A DNA stretch of 64,000 nt from JBBRCE01 sp038205115. GTDB taxonomy: Bacteria; Planctomycetota; Planctomycetia; Pirellulales; JBBRCE01. Below, piece by piece: positions 55,707-62,588 of this stretch. The stretch's first letter is position 1. The number at the start of each line of letters is the position of its first letter. The translations under genes and the position numbers were made by a program. Location: contig JBBRCE010000015.1 of the NCBI GenBank assembly GCA_038205115.1, positions 37,060-101,059 of the forward strand, written 5' to 3'. The notes beneath the pieces are model-generated. The model had not been told where the DNA came from. It saw only the letters and a program-made list of their open reading frames with translations, and did no database searches.

Positions 55707-55897
55707 GCAGATGTCGGGTAAGTTCAGCGGAATCGCCACATATTGACGATTGAACTCCAGTTATTGCCCGGCGTTTTTTAACCCACCACACGTATCTCAT
55801 CGCAGCACTTAGCTAATGAGCCGATCCGGGCCCGTACTCGTTTGGGCATTGCCACTTAGGTAATGCTTTGCGAATATTGCGGCTTACATAACCCGTA

Positions 55898-55912
55898 ATG
55901 GCAACGTGCCAT
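55898..55912. promoter_or_regulatory. Palindrome just upstream of the sigma-54 activator
   Basis: atggca and tgccat flank acg, ending 10 bases before the ATG. Position and symmetry fit an operator, possibly autoregulatory. Confidence 0.4.
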
Positions 55913-55922
55913 ACAGAAAAGC

Positions 55923-56891
55923 ATGACCAGATCAATTGATACCGGCGCGCAATCGCGCGGCCAAGTGAGTGTGCGTTCGACGCCTGCAGTCGTGGACTGG
56001 GTGTTGGGTGCGAATGCGGCAGTGCGCAGAATTGCCAAGCATGTCGAGCGCGCTGCGCAGGTCGAATGTACTGTGCTGATTTCTGGCGAGACTGGTACCG
56101 GCAAAGAGCTGTGGGCAAAACAGCTTCATCTTCAAGGACCGCGGGCGGCTAAGCCCTTTGTGCCGGTCAACTGCGCCGCTTTGACGATCTCACTGGCCGA
56201 GAGCCAGTTGTTTGGTCACGAGAAAGGTGCATTCACGGGTGCTTTTGGAAGTTCGCTGGGCGTATTCCGTGCGGCCGACGGTGGTGTGGTGTTTCTCGAC
56301 GAAGTCGGCGAAATGCCGATGGAATTGCAACCGAAGTTACTGCGTGTGTTGCAAGAGGCGGAAGTTACCCCGATTGGCGCAACGGGGCCTGAAGCCATTG
56401 ATGTACAAATCATTGCCGCCACCAATCGCAACCTGGAAGTTGAAGTTGCCGAGGGCCGCTTCCGCGAAGATCTGTACTATCGACTGAACATGGTCGAATT
56501 GCACGTGCCGCCGCTGCGTGAGCGCCCAGAGGATATCCCCGAGTTCTTGGAGTTTTTCTCCAAGCAATTCTCGCAGAGATACCAGCGGCCATTGTGGCGC
56601 CCCGATCCGCAAACGTTGCGACAATTCTGCGAGTATCGCTGGCCGGGCAACGTGCGGCAGTTATCGCACGTGATTCAACAGTCGTACGTGCTGGACATTG
56701 TGCCGACATTGCCGGAGGTTGGTGGACAGCATTTTTCCGGACGGCTGCCCTCGTTTGATCTTGTACAACTGCGTCGCGAAGCGATTCGCCAGGCGCTGCA
56801 AGCAACCGGCGGCCATAAGGGCCGCGCCGCCGCGCTGCTCGGCGTTCACGCTAACACATTGACAAGGCTGCTCGGTCAATTGGCGGAATAG
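55923..56891 (+). CDS. Sigma-54-dependent transcriptional activator without sensory domain
   Basis: A 322-aa protein. The AAA+ domain starts near residue 28, with Walker A GETGTGKE (55-62), the sigma-54 contact loop GAFTGA (102-107), Walker B VVFLDEVGE (122-130) and the arginine finger region FREDLYYRL. A Fis-type helix-turn-helix ends the protein (IRQALQATGGHKGRAAALLGVHANTLTRLL). There is no receiver, GAF or PAS domain, as in PspF, so it is either constitutively active or controlled by another protein. It activates sigma-54 promoters by ATP hydrolysis. The pterin dehydratase gene follows after 52 bases. Confidence 0.94.
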   Translation: MTRSIDTGAQSRGQVSVRSTPAVVDWVLGANAAVRRIAKHVERAAQVECTVLISGETGTGKELWAKQLHLQGPRAAKPFVPVNCAALTISLAESQLFGHEKGAFTGAFGSSLGVFRAADGGVVFLDEVGEMPMELQPKLLRVLQEAEVTPIGATGPEAIDVQIIAATNRNLEVEVAEGRFREDLYYRLNMVELHVPPLRERPEDIPEFLEFFSKQFSQRYQRPLWRPDPQTLRQFCEYRWPGNVRQLSHVIQQSYVLDIVPTLPEVGGQHFSGRLPSFDLVQLRREAIRQALQATGGHKGRAAALLGVHANTLTRLLGQLAE

Positions 56892-56943
56892 CCGCCGCCC
56901 ATGGCGCTCCATCCACAGCAACTCGCCTCGCGGATGTTTTGCA

Positions 56944-57306
56944 ATGTCGCATACCGCTGAAGAACTGACCACCAAAAAGTGCGTTCCCTGCGAAGGTGGC
57001 GTACCGCGATATTCGCAGCAGCAAGCCGAGCAGCAACTTGCCAACCTCAGCGGCTGGCAACTCACGGTGGACGGCCAACGGATTCGCAAGTGCTGGCTCG
57101 TGAAGAACTTCATGGCCGGGATGGACTTCTTTAATGCCGTGGCCCAGCTTGCCGAAGCCGAAGGTCATCATCCCGATTTGCACCTGGAAGGCTATCGCCA
57201 GTTGGCCATTGAAATCTGGACGCACGCGATTGGCGGACTGTCCGAAAACGATTTCATTTTAGCTGCCAAGATCGACCAATTGCCGATCAAGCTCAAGAGC
57301 AAGTAG
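56944..57306 (+). CDS. phhB: Pterin-4a-carbinolamine dehydratase
   Basis: A 120-aa protein of family length. The active-site block EAEGHHPDLHLEGY (His75, His76, Pro77) and the downstream WTHAIGGLSENDFILAAKID (His94) are intact. It dehydrates 4a-hydroxytetrahydropterin to recycle the cofactor of aromatic amino acid hydroxylases; the family also includes the transcriptional cofactor DCoH. No phenylalanine hydroxylase is in the window. It is probably co-transcribed with the sigma-54 activator upstream. An N-terminal CVPCEGG block is typical for bacterial members. Confidence 0.94.
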   Translation: MSHTAEELTTKKCVPCEGGVPRYSQQQAEQQLANLSGWQLTVDGQRIRKCWLVKNFMAGMDFFNAVAQLAEAEGHHPDLHLEGYRQLAIEIWTHAIGGLSENDFILAAKIDQLPIKLKSK

Positions 57307-57347
57307 TCGCAACTCGCCTACCATTGCGGCGTTTGCCAAACTCAAGA

Positions 57348-57379
57348 AGCCCAGGCGCTCTTGCGGGCACTCCTGGGCT
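57348..57379. terminator. Probable bidirectional terminator between phhB and the Tyr-rich gene
   Basis: agcccagg pairs with cctgggct (8 bp) around a 16-base loop that can pair further. It sits between convergent genes; the minus strand continues with TTCTTGAGTTT. The T-runs are imperfect on both sides. Confidence 0.65.
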
Positions 57380-57417
57380 GCAATTCTTTACGGCAGAAAC
57401 CGTCTCTGCGACCGCGG

Positions 57418-57894
57418 CTAATGGCCGACCGAGAACTCGAAGTTTCGGCCACTGACCGACAAACCAACGTGCGGTTGATAGACCGGACGTTCGACAATGA
57501 CTTCGCGTTGCGGAACGATCACTTGAGCTGGCGGAACGACGTATGTCGGCTGCGGGGCATAATACGTTTGCTGCGGGGCGTAATAGGTTGCTTGTTGTGC
57601 ATAGTAAGTTTGCCGCGGTGCGTAGTAAGTCGTCTGACGCGGTGCGTAGTAAGTGGTTTGCGGCACAAAGCTGCCACGGTATTCCGTAGTGGGTCGATAC
57701 GCACGGTACTGCACCTCGTGCTCGCGATGCTCGTGTTCGCGCTCTGCCCGCTCGTGTTCGTAACGATCCTGTTGTTGCCAATGATCGTGATGATCGTCCT
57801 GCGGTTTGGCAACATAATACTGCTGGGCGTTGGCCGACCCGGCAAACGCGAGCAATACGCCGACTGCGGTCAAACCTGTCAATGCCCGTAACAT
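57418..57894 (-). CDS. Secreted Tyr-rich repeat protein
   Basis: A 158-aa protein with AGGAG 8 bases before the ATG and a signal peptide (LRALTGLTAVGVLLAFAGSANA). A His/Glu/Arg-rich charged block (about 30-65) is followed by five repeats of the type QTTYYAPR/QTYYAPQ (about 78-118). The end is a short conserved-looking segment (VGLSVSGRNFEFSVGH). Tyr/Gln/Pro repeats of this kind occur in surface or matrix proteins, and metal binding by the His-rich block is possible. I do not recognise the family. Confidence 0.75.
   Translation of the reverse strand: MLRALTGLTAVGVLLAFAGSANAQQYYVAKPQDDHHDHWQQQDRYEHERAEREHEHREHEVQYRAYRPTTEYRGSFVPQTTYYAPRQTTYYAPRQTYYAQQATYYAPQQTYYAPQPTYVVPPAQVIVPQREVIVERPVYQPHVGLSVSGRNFEFSVGH
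57541..57660 (-). repeat. Coding repeat of 21-24 bp units in the Tyr-rich gene
   Basis: About five units encode 7- or 8-residue TYYAP-type repeats. The plus strand shows the recurring gtagtaagt/gtaatacg core. Confidence 0.8.
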
Positions 57895-58180
57895 TCGAAA
57901 CGCTCCTGTTCTGAATTCTTGCTCGGGTCATCGTGCCGAGCCGCGGACAACCTAAGCGGTTATCTGCCTGTACTACGAAGCAGAAGTAATGCCGGATCAA
58001 CTCGCGCGCGAAAATTGATCGATTCGCGCCGGCGTTGACGATGATGCCGCAATTGCGGGGGCGATGGGCGCTTTGAGCGAAGCAATAGCAGCCAGCATCG
58101 CCTTCTGCTGGCAGATCATAATGCGACACGCGGATCGGAATGAGACAACGCCGCGAGATTGCCCGCAACCGGGGCAAACG

Positions 58181-58972
58181 CTACTTCGACAAAAATTCGG
58201 ACAGCGCGCCGTTAAACACGTTGGGGTTTTCTAGTGGCGACAGATGCGCAGCGCCCGGCACCACAAACCACTTGCAGTCGGATACTTGCTCGCAAATCTG
58301 CTCCATTTCGGCAGGCGGTGAAATTTGGTCGTGCTCGCCCACCATGACGAGCGTCGGCACGTCAATCTTGGCCAGCAGCGGCGTCATGTCCGGTCGCGTA
58401 CGCATGCCTTCCAGCGCGGCCACCAGCCCGTTGACCGGCGTCTTGAGAATGACTTGTCGCGTCTGCTCGACTAACTGCGGTTGATGCAGATGCGTTTCTG
58501 GCGAAAAGAGTCGTGGCAGCATTGCGTCGGCGGCCGCCTTGGCGCCGTCGCGGCGAATGTTGGCAATTAGCGCGGTACGGGCCGCGGCGGCTGCCGGAGT
58601 ATCGGCCACGGTCCGCGTATCGCAAGCCACCATCGCCAGCACTCGATCCGCATACTTCTGAAAGAACTGCCAGCCGATATAACCGCCCATCGAAAGGCCA
58701 ATCAACACCACCGGTTGTTTTTCGCCTAGCACGTTCAGCATCTCGTAAAGATCGTCGGCATACGCTTCCATGCTCGCCGGACCGTCGGGCAGTTCGCTTT
58801 TGCCAAACCCGCGCAAATCCGGCACGATTGTCCGACAGCGCTGCGAAAAACAATCGACTTGGGCCGACCACATCCAGTGATCCAGCGGAAAGCCATGCAC
58901 AAACAGTAGCGGAATCCCTTCGCCACGATCCAGAACTTGCAGCTTGTGATGACGCAGGGCAACGGTTTTCAT
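58181..58972 (-). CDS. Alpha/beta hydrolase
   Basis: A 263-aa protein with AGGAG 7 bases before the ATG. The oxyanion region is FVHGFPLDHWMW, the nucleophile elbow is IGLSMGG (Ser94), the acid is probably the Asp in VGEHDQIS, and the histidine is in GAAHLSPLENP. The fold is complete and close to 3-oxoadipate enol-lactonase (PcaD)-like hydrolases, but also to many esterases, so the substrate remains open. No signal peptide. No neighbouring gene of aromatic catabolism supports a PcaD role. Confidence 0.9.
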   Translation of the reverse strand: MKTVALRHHKLQVLDRGEGIPLLFVHGFPLDHWMWSAQVDCFSQRCRTIVPDLRGFGKSELPDGPASMEAYADDLYEMLNVLGEKQPVVLIGLSMGGYIGWQFFQKYADRVLAMVACDTRTVADTPAAAAARTALIANIRRDGAKAAADAMLPRLFSPETHLHQPQLVEQTRQVILKTPVNGLVAALEGMRTRPDMTPLLAKIDVPTLVMVGEHDQISPPAEMEQICEQVSDCKWFVVPGAAHLSPLENPNVFNGALSEFLSK

Positions 58973-59026
58973 GCTGACGCTCCTGATGCAACGCGAGGCA
59001 GTTGTTAACGGAATTGATCTGCGCCG

Positions 59027-59668
59027 CTATTTGGGCCAATCGGACTTGGGATCGAAGTTGATGATTTGCGTTTCTGGATGCTCGGGCAGCTTGGGACGCA
59101 GATAAGGCTTGTCGGCCGCTTTGTGGCAAGCGTAGCAGCCCTCGAGCGTGGCCTTGTAAGCCATTGTGAACTGCTCGCGATCTTTGGCGAGGATCGCCTT
59201 TTTCAATTGCGCCAAAGGAGTGGTTTCGAGAGCTTCAAGGATCTTCTTCAAATCGATTTCGCGACCGGCGTTGTCTTTACGAATGGGCTTGAGTCGTACG
59301 GCCCAGCGCAAATGTTGCTGCGTCTCACCCAAGTAGAATTGCGCCATTGGCCAGTTCTCCGCATCGGCCGCGAACTTCAAATTCGTGAAATGATACGAGA
59401 CATCCTGCATGGCGTGCGACTGGTCAGGCAACAACTCGCGAAGTCGCTTGATCTCTTCAGTCAGCTTTTTGATTTGAGCATCTTCTGCCGACGCCACCAG
59501 TGGCGGCGCGCCTTCGGGCTTAGCAGCGTTGGGAATCGGTGTTGGCTTGACCAGTGGATCAGCAGCCCGTAACGGATGCAGCCACAGCCCCGCCGTGTAA
59601 ACAGCAATAAAACTCGCCAGGGCGGCCACAAAAATACTAACAGGCACGCGACGTTTCGATGTCAACAT
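59027..59668 (-). CDS. Membrane-anchored or secreted monoheme cytochrome c-like protein
   Basis: I start at the ATG at 59668 (GAGG upstream; the frame opens earlier), giving 213 aa. An N-terminal export/anchor helix (VPVSIFVAALASFIAVYTAGLW) is followed by a Pro-rich linker. A helical domain follows, ending in one heme motif (CYACH near residue 185). Helices before the motif and a late CxxCH are reminiscent of cytochrome c' or of c-type cytochromes that use a four-helix bundle. A role in periplasmic electron transfer or gas binding is possible. Function not assigned. Confidence 0.8.
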   Translation of the reverse strand: MLTSKRRVPVSIFVAALASFIAVYTAGLWLHPLRAADPLVKPTPIPNAAKPEGAPPLVASAEDAQIKKLTEEIKRLRELLPDQSHAMQDVSYHFTNLKFAADAENWPMAQFYLGETQQHLRWAVRLKPIRKDNAGREIDLKKILEALETTPLAQLKKAILAKDREQFTMAYKATLEGCYACHKAADKPYLRPKLPEHPETQIINFDPKSDWPK

Positions 59669-59762
59669 GATGTTTGCCTCGTTGATGAAAAGACCCCCAT
59701 TCGCCCAGCAGGTGACCGTCATTCGCTGCCACTGGCAAGGGGCAATTCGCGGGCCGCCGCAG

Positions 59763-60434
59763 TTAGATTTCGCCGAATTTTAACTTATAGATCCACTGGC
59801 CGATCAGCACCAAGCCAATCACCAGTCCAAACCAAATCAGCGGGGGATGCCACCAGCTGGGCTTGCCTTGCGACAAGCGCCGCAACTGGATCGCGCTGTA
59901 GGGCACGGAAAAAATCGCCAGCGTGGCAATCAGGATGCCGGCCGGATTAAAGTGCCAGGCCGCCGCAGGTTGCAGATGAACCCAAGATATGACCGAACGA
60001 GTCAGTCCGCAGCCAGGACAATCGATGCCCAGCGAATTGCGAAACCAACAGACGCCCGGCATCCGCAGGTTTAATAGCGGCAGATACACCACGCCATTCT
60101 CATCCAATTGCAACACAACCGCCAAGACGAGCATCGCCAGCGCAAGCCAAAAGATGGTTCGATGCTCCGAGCGTCGCAGTTCCAGCATCCGCGCCGCAGA
60201 GAGCGGCGAAGAATCGCCACGCGGCGATTGCCACAGCACTTCGGCCGCCAGCGGCACTTCAACTGCATCGTCGGCTGGCCACGACGTATCAGCATTGTCG
60301 GCTGGCGACGACGTGTTAACTTTTTCTGCTGGTGGCGACGTATCAGCATCGTCGGCTGGCGACGAGTCGAACCTGTCGCCGGTCACGACCGCCGAACGCA
60401 TGGAAACGGAATCTGCGGAGCGAGGCGGGTTCAC
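59763..60434 (-). CDS. DUF2752 membrane protein with N-terminal 9-residue repeats
   Basis: A 223-aa protein. The likely start is the GTG at 60434, which overlaps the stop of the upstream TPR gene as GTGA; an ATG at 60401 is the alternative. Residues about 22-60 are repeats of the type SSPADDADT. The rest has three transmembrane helices and the DUF2752 signature (MPGVCWFRNSLGIDCPGCGLTRSVISW, with the paired cysteines of CPGCG). The family's function is not known. Confidence 0.85.
   Translation of the reverse strand: MNPPRSADSVSMRSAVVTGDRFDSSPADDADTSPPAEKVNTSSPADNADTSWPADDAVEVPLAAEVLWQSPRGDSSPLSAARMLELRRSEHRTIFWLALAMLVLAVVLQLDENGVVYLPLLNLRMPGVCWFRNSLGIDCPGCGLTRSVISWVHLQPAAAWHFNPAGILIATLAIFSVPYSAIQLRRLSQGKPSWWHPPLIWFGLVIGLVLIGQWIYKLKFGEI
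60269..60373 (-). repeat. 27-bp coding tandem repeat, nearly four units
   Basis: Imperfect 27-bp units based on cgtcggctggcgacgacgta encode SSPADDADT, SPPAEKVNT and SSPADNADT in the DUF2752 protein. Confidence 0.88.
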
Positions 60435-62344
60435 TGGCCGGCGTCCGCCTTTTGCTTGGCCAGCGCAGCCTGAAATTCGCCCAGCGCTTTGGTGATTTGC
60501 AGCGAGTGCTTATCGAGTTCGGCCGCGCGCGATTGATACCGCACGGCGTTCTCGAGGTCACCAGCCTTGAAGTAGCAATGCGCGAGCGTGTCCAGGTAAC
60601 CGGGCGCTTCGACATGGATCTCAAGCGACTTCTTCGACAGCGCAATCGATTCACTGTAGTCGCCGTGACCATCGCCAATGGTGTTACCTTCCAACCAAGC
60701 CAGTTGGTTGTAGTTCATGGCGGTGGCCGTGTCAGTGGAGTTGCGATCGATTTGCTCATAAAACTTCGCCATTGCCCGTTCGATGCGCGTTTTGGTCTGC
60801 TTCTGTTCGTCGCGCGTTTGATCCGGCAGGCGATAAAGGGCAATCAGCACGTCGGCGTCGGTCTCGTCGAATTGGATGGCCGCGTCCAATTGCGATTTTC
60901 GCTGCTTGCGTACCGCCGCAGGCAGACTGCAGGCCAAAAAATAATGATAGCGCGAGTGAATGGCCGCCGGAGTGGACTCGCCGTCATCGTTCAGCCGCGT
61001 AAACACATCGGCAAAGCCGCGGTTGGTATCGATCAACGTGACCAGCTCTTTGAGCACTTCGGCCGCGGACGTTTCTTGCTCTAGGTCGTGCAACATTTCG
61101 GCCAGATAGGTGCGCCCCTTGATGCCGTAGGCCACGCCTTGGATATCCTGCATTTGCGCGCCGGGATCGGTCGGACAATTCTTGATGGCGTGCCGATATT
61201 CGCGCTCCGACCATTGGAACTGCCCACGAAGTTGCAGGTTTTTTGCCATGTTTACGTGCGCAAAGTAATTCTCCGGTGAAATGGCAAACGCCTGGTCGGC
61301 CAACTGCCGGCCCTGCGTTTTGTCGCCGCTGGCAACCCAGGCTTCGGCCAGCACGTACTTGAGCATCGGATTGTTTTCCGTCGCCGCGGCGTGCCGTGTC
61401 GCCAAGACTTTGATGGCGTCCCAACCGCGATGCTGCACTAACCAGTCGATTAAATCGATGAGTGCCGGCTCTTCGCTCGATTCAAGTTCCGGCAGCTTAC
61501 GCATGGCGGCCAGGGCATCTTCGGGACGGCCAAGTTTCTGCAGCAGTTCGATTTGATGTCGCAGAATCAACGAGACGATGCCTGCTTCGGCGTCGGGCGA
61601 AGCCTTATCGACCAGAGCCAGTTCCTGATCGAGTATCTTTTGCCACTGAAGCAGCGATTCGGCGGGACGATCGATCTCGCTGGCCAAAGTCTGCAACCAG
61701 CCGGCCGCGGTCCGATTGCTGTTGCCTAAACTGCCCAGCAGAATCTTGGCACGAGCCGGCGCACGCTGTTGATCGCCGAGCGGTTGCGTGGCAATTTTAA
61801 TGGCCGCACGCTTGGAAAAAATCAGCGAGTGATCGAAACGCACCAGCCGGCACGCGGCATCCAGGCCGTCGTCGTGCGATAGCTTGAGCAGTTGGTCGAT
61901 CTTGGCCAAACGCTGGTCGAGCGATTGCGATTCGTAGTCGGCCAGAATTTTGCGGACCTCGGTCGAATCGCTGTCGCGTTCGATTTCGAACCGCACGAGC
62001 CGCGTGAGATAGGTTGCGCGGCTGGCAATTTCCGGATCGACGGCCGACTCGGCCACGGTCAGCGCGTCGAACGCCTCCGGCGCGATCTTCACCAGTTCTT
62101 CTTGCGCATGCCGGCGCGCAACGTAATCGTCGCTGCCAAGCTGTTCAATCAACTGCTGAATGCGACGATCATCAACCGTGCGCGGCTCGGTGGCCGGTTT
62201 CTCGGACAGCTTAACATTGGTGGCGGTGACGCTCGGCTTATCGTCCGCAAAGCTAGATCCGCCGATATAACCGCAGAGCACGACGCCGAGCGACAGCCGG
62301 GCCAAAACTCGCATCCGAGTTCGCATCTGAAATCGACTTGCCAT
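60431..62344 (-). CDS. Secreted TPR/HEAT-like helical protein
   Basis: A 637-aa protein with CGGAG 6 bases before the ATG and a signal peptide (RVLARLSLGVVLCGYIGGSSFA). Residues about 55-115 resemble a HEAT-like pair (RRIQQLIEQLGSDDYVARRHAQEELVKI), which is frequent at the N-terminus of planctomycete helical proteins. TPR-like helical pairs follow (about 340-400, KYVLAEAWVASGDKTQGRQLADQAF; and 575-625, YLDTLAHCYFKAGDLENAVRYQSRAAEL). It is probably a periplasmic scaffold. It overlaps the DUF2752 gene by 4 bases, so the pair is coupled. Confidence 0.87.
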   Translation of the reverse strand: MASRFQMRTRMRVLARLSLGVVLCGYIGGSSFADDKPSVTATNVKLSEKPATEPRTVDDRRIQQLIEQLGSDDYVARRHAQEELVKIAPEAFDALTVAESAVDPEIASRATYLTRLVRFEIERDSDSTEVRKILADYESQSLDQRLAKIDQLLKLSHDDGLDAACRLVRFDHSLIFSKRAAIKIATQPLGDQQRAPARAKILLGSLGNSNRTAAGWLQTLASEIDRPAESLLQWQKILDQELALVDKASPDAEAGIVSLILRHQIELLQKLGRPEDALAAMRKLPELESSEEPALIDLIDWLVQHRGWDAIKVLATRHAAATENNPMLKYVLAEAWVASGDKTQGRQLADQAFAISPENYFAHVNMAKNLQLRGQFQWSEREYRHAIKNCPTDPGAQMQDIQGVAYGIKGRTYLAEMLHDLEQETSAAEVLKELVTLIDTNRGFADVFTRLNDDGESTPAAIHSRYHYFLACSLPAAVRKQRKSQLDAAIQFDETDADVLIALYRLPDQTRDEQKQTKTRIERAMAKFYEQIDRNSTDTATAMNYNQLAWLEGNTIGDGHGDYSESIALSKKSLEIHVEAPGYLDTLAHCYFKAGDLENAVRYQSRAAELDKHSLQITKALGEFQAALAKQKADAGQ

Positions 62345-62588
62345 GACTTGCTCCGAGCGTGAAGGTTTTGACTGCCTTCAGTTTAATGTGCTGCGGCGGC
62401 CCAAGGCAAGTTAATGCGGAATCCCCGTAATGATGACGGCAGCAACGCCTGCGCAGAACGCCACCGGTGGTGGCACTTGCATTCGCCGCAAGGCATCAAC
62501 CAACCGAAGTCAGCGGCCCAGCGGTAAGCAAGTTTCAATGGGCGCTTGCAGCTGTCACGTCGCCGGGCTTGTTGCCCAACATCTGGGC

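Larger units (their letters stand above)
55486..55922. other. Intergenic region between nadB and the sigma-54 activator
   Basis: About 440 bases, more AT-rich than surrounding genes. It holds an inverted repeat just after nadB, a promoter-like TATAAT at 55701, and a palindrome just before the activator start. No frame of coding character is seen. Confidence 0.7.
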
